The position numbers were made by a program, and so were the translations under genes. A stretch of 64,000 bases of DNA from Hawksworthiomyces lignivorus (Eukaryota; Ascomycota; Sordariomycetes; Ophiostomatales; Ophiostomataceae), in the NCBI GenBank assembly GCA_002917075.1, contig NTMA01000025.1, positions 394,778 to 458,777 on the forward strand. The letters are read 5' to 3'. Below the pieces are notes generated by a model. That model was not told the origin of the DNA, did not search any database, and worked only from the letters and a program-made list of their open reading frames with translations. Shown piece after piece: positions 46,549 through 55,737 of this stretch. Within the stretch, counting starts at the first letter, position 1. The number at the start of each line of letters is the position of its first letter.

Positions 46549-46878
46549 ATTATTACACCAGATGATTAAAGGTTTGCGATGCAAAGTGCTTATAAAACCT
46601 GCATAGTCTGTCGCAATGGGCTCACAGCCAAATGTTACAGATAATCTCATGATACGATAGAGAGTTGGATATCTCACATGATGGATTGCTCAAGAAATTT
46701 GGCTGGCAGTGTTCAACCCAGGTAATTCGAGTAGGAGGGAAGTGGCATGAAAAGAGGCACAAAGCCTCACCCCTCCGAAAATAACTCATCCACTCAGCAG
46801 CAAAAAAAGAATCGTATTCATAAATCGTAAAATTTCTCAAGGTGGGCCAACCAAAATTGTCGGCTGACTGCTATATGC
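46549..46878. other. Intergenic, no gene seen
   Basis: AT-rich 3' flank of the regulator gene. Confidence 0.45.
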
Positions 46879-47927
46879 CTACATCAAGGAACAGCGGTTG
46901 GGGTCCAGCCTCTTCCTCCACCTTGTGATCATCTTCCTGAGCTTCCCAGGTTCTTTCTGCAGCTCCTCCTTTGGCAGAGAGTTTGAGTCTGTTCCTTCTG
47001 AGTGCTTTTCGTCTCCTTGCTTGTTCGCTTCTGTTGCCTCTCTTCTACCATTCTCCTTGTTCCGTTCTTCCATGCTCTCGCCTTGCCCAGCAGCTTCGAC
47101 AGTTTGGGTGTCGGCGTTCTGGTTTCTTCTGATTCCAATTGCTCTCAGTTCTCTTGTCGCCTTGGTCCTTTCCCTGCTCTACCACGTTGTCCTCCCTCGA
47201 TACAGCAGAATCCGCTTCGGCTACGTTGATCTTGTCTTCTGACTCGTCTTGCCGGTCCTGCTCGCTCTGCTCGTTCTGCCCAGGCCAGCAAACCTTTATC
47301 CTCTTGGAACTTTTTGGAGCCTCACGAAGCAAACGGACCATGGTGGCGTCCAACTGCCGTTCTACTTCTAAAAGTTCCGGATAATCAAACGAATACTTAT
47401 GGGGTATCGTACTCGCACCCCGGCTAAGCATGATAGGCGGCTTCACCGGTTTCGGAAGTGTCCTTTCCCATATGTCGCGATAGATGTGATATATAGGAAT
47501 TGCATCGTCCGGGTCGCATCGGTTCCAGTTCTCCATGTTTGGCAGGATAGGAAGCGGGCACTCTGATGCTCTGGAGTCGCGGCTGGTCAAAAAGAAGACG
47601 AGGCTGCTCTGCTGCTTGTCGAGCAGCTGGCAGACGCGAAACGTCACGCGATGCCGAGAGCACTGGAAGTAAACGTTTTGCTCTGGGTCTTTTCGGACGG
47701 TTTCGAGGCACGCTTGAAAAGGACGACGCCGCCTAGGATGCGGTTCTTGGCCCAGTAACCCGCCATATCGTCCACACCGCTCGGGTATTTTTCCAGTTGG
47801 TAAAGTTGCGGTGGCAGAACATGGTCGGTAGAGGCGTATTGTACTGGAAGTTATTTTCGAGCGGCGGCGGGAGGTAGACCGTAGCCGCTTCGACGTCTGT
47901 CCCATCCGTCGTGGCCACCAAAGCCAA
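46879..47927 (-). pseudogene. Frameshifted fungal protein of unknown family
   Basis: Coding-like signal on the minus strand moves between frames. The ATG frame (47927) gives an opening with YLPPPLENNFQYNT; the next frame continues VLPPQLYQLEKYPSGV and DDMAGYWAKNRILGGVVLF; a third frame gives NVYFQCSRHRVTFRVCQLLD, CPLPILPN, DAIPIYHIYRDIWER and so on. This order of blocks fits a fungal family I have seen without an assigned function. A further shift leads to a very hydrophilic K/E-rich tail ending NRCSLM, which resembles a CaaX prenylation box behind basic residues. No GT..AG intron explains the shifts, so I call it a pseudogene; sequence errors are the alternative. Confidence 0.55.
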
Positions 47928-48753
47928 GCCTAACAGGCTAATCCTAACAGGCCATGCTTAACAAGCACTTACCTACCTGTCAAAAGGAAGGTTCTTGTCA
48001 AGAATAGGCACCCAAAACAAGAGAGTTTCAAGGCCTCATATCAGGACCAGACGAGATTGCGCGAGATCTCGACCCCCAAACAAGGAAAAGAAAAGAAAGA
48101 AGAAAAATAATAATAAATAAATAAAGAGAGAAAGGCGAACTTAAAAGCAGCACTAAATCTGTACATAACCTTTAAAGGCAAAGGCTTCTCAATCTTTCCC
48201 ACCTCCATATAGAATGAAGGCAACCACGGAGTTGACCGATTCAACTCAAAATCACCTATCACCAACAACCAATCCAACAAGGGCTACTATTATTTAACGA
48301 CTATCTGAAGGATTTTTTCTAATCAAAAAGACTAATTCAGACATAGAGATTTTGTCTTTTGCCAGAGTCCTAGCATTATTCAGTTTGGGTTCAGCCGAGC
48401 GGATAGACTGGCTCACGGCTGGGACAAAAATCGCCTGTCACTATTGGGGATCACAAATACCGTAGACAACTTAAGGGGGACCGCAATATGGTGGGGAATG
48501 TTTTTCCTCTCTGTTGTTAATAAGTAGAACTAAACGGAGCCACGGTATTTGAGCACTGCGAATCTTTGACGTTGTCACGTTTTGTCGACAGGTCAAAGTA
48601 ACGACATATGGGTTAAGTTTTACATTCTGAACCAAATTGTTTTGCTAATACGATACGTCTTCGTTAATCACAATTTAATTTATATATAAATATAATGAAC
48701 TTCAAATTCTTCTCAAAACTTAAATTCAAAACTGAACATACACGATATTATTA
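47928..48753. other. Intergenic, AT-rich, no gene seen
   Basis: Contains purine-rich and AT-rich stretches between two pseudogenes; short frames lack domain or splice support. Confidence 0.45.
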
Positions 48754-49596
48754 TCAATCATCCCAAAAGTCAGCACCGCCGTATTTGTTTCCGAGAAAAG
48801 CTTTGCCCTTCTCACCCACTTGTACGCCATCATATGTATGAGATGTTCCAACTGCCTTGCCTTTCTACTCAATGCTGAATGTGTCTCCAGTGTGGGCTTT
48901 TCCGTTAATCGTCACGTTCGAGTACTGATGACCGCCAACAGCTTCTCTTGTAGCTGCATAGAGCATATTGTCTACTCCCTGAGCAGTCCTTTCAATGAGC
49001 TTCAGGGCTTGGCTGTCTTGTATCTCGGCCACTTCCCGCTTAGCCAAAACTTTTTGGATTTGCGTTGCCGGGAAGAGCCTTTCAACGTTGTCGATGAGAG
49101 AGGTAATGCTTGAGATGAGCTCCATAAGCTCAGATCTATCGTGAAGAGCCCAACTTGTTGTCCTTAAGATACTCTTTGATTTTTGCCTCTTGGTTGCCAA
49201 AACTCTAATCTTGTTATTAAGCGACACAACTTCAGGGTCTGTATCACTGATTGGGGAGGTAGAAAGATCGTCATCGGTCTTTTCGTCGGGCCTATGCTTT
49301 TTCGAAATCTTCTCCGCGTCAGCGAAGAGAACAAGTATCTGAAACAAAGAATCCTTAGCGGTCTGAATTTTATCCAAAGTTGCATCAGGTCTGCCCAACT
49401 TAGGATCCTCGAAGATGTTAACAGCCTGGCCTCAGCGTGTGAGGCGAAGCTTTGTAAAGTTGAGAGACAACAAATTTGTTTGGTAGTCTCGTCTAAAATG
49501 GCGACCGAGTTGGATGTACTCGAAACAATCAACGCAAGTGGTGAAAATAGTAGCGATGCTGACAGCACCAGTGACAATACCAAACGGTTCGGCCAT
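48754..49596 (-). pseudogene. HET-s-like gene (HeLo domain plus two amyloid-type repeats) with two nonsense codons
   Basis: One continuous minus-strand frame of 281 codons, close to the length of HET-s family proteins. The start EPFGIVTGAVSIATIF and CVDCFEYIQLGRHF is the HeLo-domain N-terminus; KKH, TTSWALHDRSELMELI and IDNVERLFPATQIQKVL are later helices. After residue 220 come two repeats of HET-s-related amyloid type: R1 at 48868-48930 (Y-S-N-V pattern, ending G-D) and R2 at 48757-48840 (ending G-N-K-Y-G-G with a C-terminal FWDD). Two stops break the frame: TGA at codon 55 (49432-49434), where the family has tryptophan, and TAG at codon 244 (48865-48867), between R1 and R2. Each is one transition from a sense codon. 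Intact members form pores when their prion domain is triggered; this copy should not make a full-length protein. It is divergent from the exon at 49897. Confidence 0.82.
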
Positions 49597-49896
49597 GGTC
49601 CAAATGGATTATCCCTACAGAGGCTCTGGTATCTTATCTTATATAATTGGCAAAATGTGAGATATGTGCAGCATCTACTTGTGTTTTAAGTACATGCAAA
49701 TAATATATCACGTACACATACTATATAGGCGTACTCTTGATTTGGGAAGTGGGGTGGAGCGACAAGGCTGGACCAGTTGGGCCGTCATAAGAAGTGCCCC
49801 GCACAAGGTTCCACCTGAATCTCGCAGAGGTCTCACTCTTCGACTTTCTTATACTAGTGTTTGGTTTTGTACGAGAGTATACGCTCCAGTCTTAAG
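49597..49896. promoter_or_regulatory. Divergent promoter of the HET-s-like / amyloid-motif pair
   Basis: 300 bases between two opposite starts. Gene pairs of HET-S and its NLR activator are often arranged this way. No specific binding site recognised. Confidence 0.4.
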
Positions 49897-50005
49897 ATGT
49901 CTAATAATGAAAGTGAAGGCCTTACTTTAGGCGGAAAACAGTATCAACGCATCTTTGCTAATGGCGGCAAGAATCACTTCGGGGATTCGCACAACCACTA
50001 TCACC
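49897..50005 (+). pseudogene. First exon of a probable NLR-type activator, carrying an amyloid-type motif; rest lost
   Basis: ATG 49897 opens 36 codons of which residues 13-31 (GKQYQRIFANGGKNHFGDS) resemble R1 of the neighbouring HET-s-like gene: K/H-Q-Y, hydrophobic, A/I-N-G, then F/T-G-D. NLR proteins that trigger HET-S carry one such motif at the extreme N-terminus, often encoded in a short first exon. A donor-like GTAGGT follows at 50006, and from about 50014 the sequence is a GC-rich dispersed repeat. No NACHT, WD40 or other NLR domain is found downstream. Read as the stub of the partner gene; a chance short frame is the alternative. Confidence 0.45.
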
Positions 50006-50013
50006 GTAGGTCG

Positions 50014-50138
50014 TGTAAGAGGTCTGCTGGCGATGGGCACAGGAGAGACTGTCCTCCCCGGTCTCCCCGCTGGGCCCGTCAGTCTGATCTCTGGCCCTGG
50101 GCTCGCCCTGGGTCGCCCTCGGGGCCCTGGCCCATTAC
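50014..50138 (-). repeat. GC-rich repeat, left copy of an inverted pair
   Basis: Read on the minus strand this begins GTAATGGGCCAGGGCCCC and matches 52775-52855, then again a piece near 53039-53057 (CCAGCAGACC). The two copies face in opposite directions with 2.6 kb between them. GC content is far above the surroundings. Confidence 0.7.
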
Positions 50139-50455
50139 ACTAGTCCGGTCATTGGTTGTGAGTTGCAAGGGTGTCCAATTTTGTATGAGGCAGACTGTTG
50201 ATTCAGAGAGTCTAATCTGACTATGAGGTTGCACCCTCATTAATACATACGTGTAGATACAGTGTATATAGCACAGTTTTGACAGTGCGTATACAGTATG
50301 CGCTATAATACTAAGGCATTAATAACGCTGGGATTATTCCAAATTCTCAACAGAGGGCCTTACCCCTCACAGAACCCATATCTCTTAATACGGCAGGGGC
50401 AAGAATTGGTGTTGCCTTCAACTACGCCTGCGAGACTTTAACTAATGGGACTTTC
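50139..50455. other. Spacer upstream of the LanC-like gene
   Basis: 317 bases with no gene. It must contain the promoter of the LanC-like gene if that gene is expressed. Confidence 0.4.
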
Positions 50456-51601
50456 ATGGCTATCAATCCCTCCCAAGTACCTACAGCCGGCCAACGGTTT
50501 TTTGTGAATGAAGCGACGACTCAGCTTCGAGTCGAAGACCTGAAGGCATGCCTTATCCAATCAACTTCGCTGCTTATACAAGACTGTCCCCCAGCGCTGC
50601 CGTGGGCGTCAACTTTCCACGGCTCGATCTATCACGGATTTTTCACGGGGCCTACGTCTGTTGCCTACTTCTTCTGGATCCTTTCCACCAACCATGCCTG
50701 TCTTGAGATCGAGGGAAGGCGGCCAATAGATTGGTGCAAGGCGTATCTAGAGCTAGGGCAAGATGCCGTGCCTCCATTGCTCGACACCGGCTGCGGCGTG
50801 AGCAACGAGTACTTAGCTTCCAACGCCCTCAAAGCGTGCGTGTACCAGGACGAGAGCTTTGCAACCCGCGTCCTGGAGGCCTTCCGCAGTCTAGAGACGG
50901 ACCCAACTTGCTGCGAATGGCTATTTGGCCGTGCAGGTGCGCTTTACATTCTACGCGTGATACGACGATGGCTTCCTCACCTTACCACGGTCATTAATCC
51001 GGTCATCACGTCGCTGATCGAAGCGATGCTCGCCCAACAACCATGGCTCTGGAATACGCGGCAGTACTTGGGAGCCGTGCACGGCGACATTGGCATTGTG
51101 ACGCAGATCATCCTGAGCGACGCATCCGACGCACTCAAGTTGGAAAGCAAGCTCCTCGAGCTTTTGAAGCTACAGAGTGCAGAGGGAAACTGGCCAGTCA
51201 GAGAGGGTAAGGATGTCGGGCTTGTGCAGTTCTGCCACGGCGCGCCGGGCTTCGTCGTCTCTCTCCTAGCCATCAGGCCACACTTTCCGACGCTTCACAC
51301 GCAGATAGACGCAGCTGTCGCACTTGGCCGGAAGCTAATCTTTGAGAGGGGTCTCCTGACGAAGGAGCCCAATATTTGCCACGGCATCATGGGCAACGCC
51401 CTGGCACTGGATCTTCAGGAGCGGGAGCACTTCCTATGCCTTGCGACGCCGGAGAAAGTCAAGGAGGGTGTGGCGAACGGGATTTTCGAGAAAAGTTTGG
51501 ACCCTTTTGGACTGCTATGGGGGGAGGCGGGTAGGGCGTGGGCCTGGCTGGACACCTGGGAACGGGGCCAGGGTAAGGTCGTGCTTTACAACGACGTTTA
51601 G
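50456..51601 (+). CDS. Lanthionine synthetase C-like (LanC-like) protein
   Basis: Intronless, 381 aa, intact. The alpha,alpha-barrel fold of the LANC_like family is shown by its repeated GxxG turns: FHGSIYHGFFTGP, WLFGRAGALYIL, GAVHGDIGIVTQI, CHGAPGFVVSLL and CHGIMGNALAL. The zinc ligands of LanC enzymes are present as C260, C308 and H309 (CHG motifs); these sites bind zinc and activate thiols. Eukaryotic LanC-like proteins add glutathione to dehydrated residues in proteins; a lantibiotic role is not implied. Fungal copies are scattered. The gene stands inside the inverted GC-rich repeats, surrounded by broken ankyrin repeats and relic DNA, yet has kept its frame and GC-rich codons, so it may be a recent arrival or under selection. 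Start ATG 50456 is the first in frame. Confidence 0.88.
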   Translation: MAINPSQVPTAGQRFFVNEATTQLRVEDLKACLIQSTSLLIQDCPPALPWASTFHGSIYHGFFTGPTSVAYFFWILSTNHACLEIEGRRPIDWCKAYLELGQDAVPPLLDTGCGVSNEYLASNALKACVYQDESFATRVLEAFRSLETDPTCCEWLFGRAGALYILRVIRRWLPHLTTVINPVITSLIEAMLAQQPWLWNTRQYLGAVHGDIGIVTQIILSDASDALKLESKLLELLKLQSAEGNWPVREGKDVGLVQFCHGAPGFVVSLLAIRPHFPTLHTQIDAAVALGRKLIFERGLLTKEPNICHGIMGNALALDLQEREHFLCLATPEKVKEGVANGIFEKSLDPFGLLWGEAGRAWAWLDTWERGQGKVVLYNDV

Positions 51602-51773
51602 GGCTCCGGAATTGGCATACTAAGTCTCTGGCCTGCCAGTGTTAGATCCAGTATGTGGCGAACCGGCTTACAATCATGGTTGAAATCAGTAGTAGTCCTT
51701 GATCTATCGCCAAGTCTATTAAATCGTTGTAAGGCACTATAAAGACGGTCGAGATAATATTAAACATAGATTT

Positions 51774-52042
51774 CTAGCAATTGTATAACGGCCTCGTAGC
51801 CCTCCTCGGCGACCCGGTATAGCGGCGTCTTACTTCAGGTATCTTTCGCTTCAGTATTGGCGCCCTTATCGAGTAGTAGTTGTACAACGGCCTCGTGGCC
51901 CTTCTCGGCAGCCCGGTATAGCGGCGTCCCGCCGCTGCTACCTCCCGTTTCAATATCAGCGTTTTTATTAAGTAGTCGTTGTACGACGGCTTCGTAGCCC
52001 TTCTCGGCGGCCCGGCACAGCGGCGTCTCGCCGCTGCCACGT
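51774..52042 (-). pseudogene. Ankyrin-repeat relic
   Basis: Minus-strand translation gives three ankyrin repeats: GETPLCRAAEKGYEAVVQRL, GGTPLYRAAEKGHEAVVQLL and KTPLYRVAEEGYEAVIQLL, each followed by LDKGAN-type turns. A TGA lies between the second and third. No start or other domain is attached. Fungal NLRs frequently end in such near-identical ankyrin repeats, so it could be debris of an NLR C-terminus (inference). Confidence 0.7.
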
Positions 52043-52243
52043 CCTACGTTATATTATGAAATAGGACGAGAGGACCTGAAAAAGATACCTAACAAGGCGG
52101 TAAAAACGTGGTAGAACGAATATACTGGTATAAGAGCGGGGACAGCACCCAGCGGGAGCTAGCACCAATCATATACCAGAATAGAAAAGCATACCACAAC
52201 GATTTAGATAGTAGAATATTGTACCAGGAGGATTACGTAACCA
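52043..52243. other. Spacer, no gene seen
   Basis: Short relic DNA between the ankyrin fragment and the hairpin cluster. Confidence 0.35.
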
Positions 52244-52417
52244 AACATCAGTTGCGAACTGATGTTCATGGCTGATGTTAGGATGAGGTTCATAAACAAA
52301 CATCAGTCGGGAACTGATGCACCCGACTGATGTATAAATGATGTTGTTTATTTATATAATAGCACGCCCTCTATTTAGATAACTTAGATAGTTACGGTAA
52401 CGATTAGTCGTTACCGT
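52244..52417. repeat. Cluster of perfect hairpins
   Basis: Three perfect inverted repeats in 174 bases: 52244-52266 (10-bp arms AACATCAGTT, 3-base loop), 52301-52332 (11-bp arms CATCAGTCGGG, 10-base loop) and 52394-52417 (10-bp arms ACGGTAACGA, 4-base loop). The first two share the CATCAG/CTGATG core. Confidence 0.75.
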
Positions 52418-52552
52418 TTGTTTGAATTAACTAAGGTATTTACCACTTTGACTCTGTAATGTCTTTATTGTATATATTAATATACTTAGTTAATTTTTAA
52501 AAAATATAAATATATAAGCTTGATCACTTCATATAAAATGTTCTGGTACCTT

Positions 52553-52750
52553 TATAACACGTCAATATTGACACCCTTGTCGAGTAGCAATTATACGACA
52601 GCCTCGTGGCCCTCCTCGGCGGCCTAGTACAATGGCGCCCGGTCGCTGCCACCTCCCACGTCGATATTGGCGCCATTATCTAGCAGTAGTTGCACGACGG
52701 CCTCGTGGCCCTTCTTGGCGGCCCGGTATAACGACGTCCCGGTTTAGATA
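52553..52750 (-). pseudogene. Ankyrin-repeat relic, second fragment
   Basis: Two repeats on the minus strand: GTSLYRAAKKGHEAVVQLLL with DNGANIDVGGGSD, then APLY, a stop, AAEEGHEAVV, a stop, LLLDKGVNIDV. The stops (TAG, TAA) are explained by transitions from arginine or glutamine codons. Probably the same original gene as the fragment at 51774-52042, split by the hairpin-bearing DNA. Confidence 0.65.
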
Positions 52751-52774
52751 TCTCCGGCTTTTACTTCAATATTT

Positions 52775-53060
52775 GTAATGTGCCAGGGCCCCAAGGATGG
52801 CCCAGGGCGAGCCCAGGGCCAGAGAGCAGACCGATGAGATCTAGCGGGGACACCGGGGGAGGGAGCAGTCGATCGCCCGGGCGACTTACCGGCCCACCGG
52901 CCCACTTGCCCCTGATGCCCTTTTTTTCAACCAGGAGCTTCGCTCCTGGGAGTCGAAGGAGAGTCTTCTCTCTTCTGTATCTTTAGTCTTTCGTTTAATC
53001 AGGCTTATACTATTGCCTCAGGGCTCTTCTGTGCTCCTTGCCAGCAGACCCCTTACATGA
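52775..53060 (+). repeat. GC-rich repeat, right copy of the inverted pair
   Basis: Starts GTAATGTGCCAGGGCCCC and matches the reverse complement of 50014-50138 up to about 52875; the matching block CCAGCAGACCCCTTAC resumes at about 53040 after roughly 110 extra bases that contain a hairpin (CCAGGAGC/GCTCCTGG near 52931). Confidence 0.65.
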
Positions 53061-53088
53061 AACAACCTAACTAAGAAACTTCTTTTCG

Positions 53089-53116
53089 CATCAGGGGTTG
53101 TCAACAACCCCTGATG
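53089..53116. repeat. Perfect hairpin, 12-bp arms
   Basis: CATCAGGGGTTG, loop TCAA, CAACCCCTGATG. Shares the CATCAG/CTGATG core with the hairpins at 52244-52332. Confidence 0.75.
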
Positions 53117-53823
53117 TCTCCGGGGCATCCCTTCTATCTACAACTCATTACTCTATCATGTCTTAAATACGTAAGTAGCCGTAATCATACTAAACTCCTT
53201 ATTAAAACGCAAATATACTTCCAGCAAAGGATACAACCAGCGAGAGTAACCGGTCGGAAACTATTCACATTAGAGATTGCCCTCTGTAGAAATGTAGCTA
53301 GAAGACTTTTTTACAAGAAATATGTTACGATAGGCGTGAGGGTTTACTAACTGTATCAACAATCCAAAAATATCGTCAATATCAACACCACATACTGATA
53401 TTCCCTCACACTAACGTATATCACTTGCCTCAGAGGCCCTCCGACATATACGTTGTGACAAAATAAATCTATTAACCCACACTGTTTAAAGATAGTCCTC
53501 AAAGAAAGACTCGGATTACAAACGAAAGGATAGAACTTTTAGTATTACATATACGGATCTTTTCCCATAGATGCAACTTGGAATAGAGTTAAGTCTTATA
53601 ATATTCATTTTAGAAAGTATTTAAAAAGTCCGCATACTGAGCTCGTTTTTGATGCTATATTCATAGCTTATTCTGTTCTCCTTAAAAATACTTCAAGTAC
53701 CTTCATAATCGTTTCACAGGTATTCGCGCCTACCATTTTCTAGCAAGAAAATTGCAAGAATTAGGAACATGAAAGCACACCCTCTAAGCAGGCTAGAACA
53801 GGGACTGCACAGGCACACGTCTC
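53117..53823. other. AT-rich DNA without a recognisable gene
   Basis: Low-GC stretch with only short open frames; consistent with RIP-degraded relic sequence. Confidence 0.4.
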
Positions 53824-53910
53824 AAAGAGGAAATTTTCCGGTAAGCTTTTTCGTGTGGGACAATGGGCTGTTATCCCACACGAAAACGCTCTTGGAAAAT
53901 TTTCCTCTTT
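53824..53910. repeat. Long imperfect inverted repeat
   Basis: Arms of about 37 bases (53824-53860 and 53874-53910) around a 13-base loop. Outer (AAAGAGGAAA with TTTTCC) and inner (TTTTCGTGTGGGA) parts pair, a central 7-base stretch does not. Could form a stable hairpin, transcribed or not. The inner GTGGGA core recalls the palindrome inside the TGTTGAGCTAC repeat. Confidence 0.7.
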
Positions 53911-54068
53911 TGGATCCTGGCACTGGCGCTAAGCACCTCTGCACAGGCTGCGCTTCGTGCCTGGCCATTATTGCGCCGGGGGGAAAAGAAGGGAAGGGGG
54001 GGAGGGTAAGTATACTCGACTAGCAGCTACAAAGGCGTTTCTCTTACACATTTCTATTAATATGGTGT

Positions 54069-54120
54069 TATTGAGCTTTAGCACCTCACCGTGCTAAAGG
54101 GTAACAGATCACAGCATTTG
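54069..54120 (+). repeat. Dispersed repeat (TGTTGAGCTAC family), diverged 5' part
   Basis: Resembles the first about 50 bases of the family (TTGAGC...CACCTCACCG...AACAG.TCACAGCA) with several changes. Confidence 0.5.
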
Positions 54121-54739
54121 ACAACTTGATCCTTTTGATTTGAATGGAAAATTAAACAACACTGTAACACTCACGTGCTACGTGTACTAGTACATTTTAT
54201 ATCCTGGCCACTCTCATGTGCCAGCACTATTTATATACCAGCACTTCTTATGTACCAGCCATTCCTCGTGCTGTCCACTTTTTGTCAGCGCAGTAGTGGA
54301 GCATGCATTGGTTGATTGATTCTGAGCGTAATATCTGGCCTACGGATATGTAATTGCCTCACTATTTAACTATACGGGAGTTGATGCCTTAGGCTCAACT
54401 ATTCCTTGAATCTGATTGGCTGAATTCCACAGGCCTATTGTGGCAGGGGCGAAAAAGGTGTGTGAGTCTATTGGACTACCTGAACCATACTGGGCCACTG
54501 CCTGGGCTAAAAGAGCTCTGCTGGGTCACGTGAGGGGCCCGCAACACTGCCCCGTAGCCCAGGCGTCTAAGCTAGAAGTACTAAGTACATGAAAAATAGC
54601 TGACAAAACAAGTAAAACAGAGGTATCTTTGACCGTATATAGCAACTTAAGGTTGACATCGTATATAGCACCTTATCGTGAATTCAATAGCGAAAATAAA
54701 ATCATAAAAAGCATCAAATCTTGAGAAAAACCATAGTCC
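54121..54739. other. Transposon-derived spacer, no gene seen
   Basis: Lies downstream (minus-strand sense) of the copia relic, with short direct repeats such as CGTATATAGCA twice near 54636-54670; probably the element's 3' untranslated part. Confidence 0.4.
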
Positions 54740-55737
54740 GACAGGGAGCTCCTACGTTGGCACGCGTTTCAGGCCGAGAAGGTCAACGAATCTGCCATGG
54801 AGCTCCCGTTTCAAAGGCTTGGTAAAGCCGTCAGCGGCCATTTGATCCGTAGGGATATGTTCAAGCACAAACGTGTTGTCAGAAACCTGTTCAATAATCT
54901 ATTTGTAGCGAATATCAAGATGTCTAACGCGTGCCTTTTTGTGAGGGTTAAGGCAGATTGTACGTGCGTTTTGACTGTCGGTAAAGAGCAGAAGAGACGG
55001 AGGTTGCGTCGTTCCGAAGTCGTGGAGGATATCTCCAACCTATTGTAAGGCTTTGGTCGTAGGAGTGAGGTTCACGAACTCTGTCTCCGTGGTGGAGAGG
55101 ATGACGAAGATTTGCCTCTTTGATTTCCACAAGACTAGACCTTTTATAACGAAAATCACGTATCCATCTATAGATCTCCGTAACGAAAGGACATCGACAA
55201 ATGTCGTATCGTTGAACGTCTTTAGACGAAGATCATTCGCGAATTCAATATCGTTAAGGACTACGTAGTAGTCAATGATAACGATGATATATCTCATAAG
55301 GTGTTTAGTAAAAGTCCAATGTTCTTGGACAAGGCCTTTATTGGTCTCATAAAGTCTGTTGTAAATATAAACAACGTTAGAATATGTATGAACGACGAGA
55401 AAATTGACGAATTCGATCATTTTGAGATATTCAGTCTGACGAGTGAGATTTGGGGTCCAAATAATAGAGAATTCAAGACCATTAAACCAAAAAGTTTTGA
55501 TGTCTTTCAGATTACTGTAACCAAGTTTTTCAAACATTTTTCGGACGTACGTTTGTTGGTCCAAATATATCTTATATTAATCTCTATCACGATAAATATT
55601 AAGGTCCAAAAAGAATTTCGTAGGACTAATGTACTTGATGGAGAATTCTTTGTCAAGAAAAACACTCACACGATAAACTTCTGTCAAGATCGAACCAATC
55701 ACCAACATATCGTCAACGTACATAAGAATAAAGATAC
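54740..55737 (-). pseudogene. Ty1/copia RT/RNase H relic
   Basis: Minus-strand frames spell the 3' half of copia pol. It starts at the catalytic box ILMYVDDMLVIGS (about 55700-55740), continues EFSIKYISPTKFF, MFEKLGYSN, WTFTKHLMRY, DYYVV, SIDGYVIF, GLVLWKSKRQIFVILSTTET (RNase H) and, in other frames, a terminal part below 55040. Many substitutions and stops. The 5' half of the element is missing: the sequence switches directly to the dispersed repeat at 55738. Confidence 0.8.

Noticed and set aside
1..46600. Secondary-metabolite biosynthetic cluster
   Set aside because: No PKS, NRPS, terpene synthase, DMATS or RiPP precursor was found; the gene set is catabolic and transport in character.
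49183..49689. 168-codon plus-strand frame opposite the HET-s-like gene
   Set aside because: It is the shadow of a strongly recognisable minus-strand HeLo sequence and has no protein-like features of its own.
50456..51601. Lantibiotic (class I lanthipeptide) cluster
   Set aside because: There is a LanC-like protein but no dehydratase, precursor peptide or protease nearby; eukaryotic LanC-like proteins have other roles.
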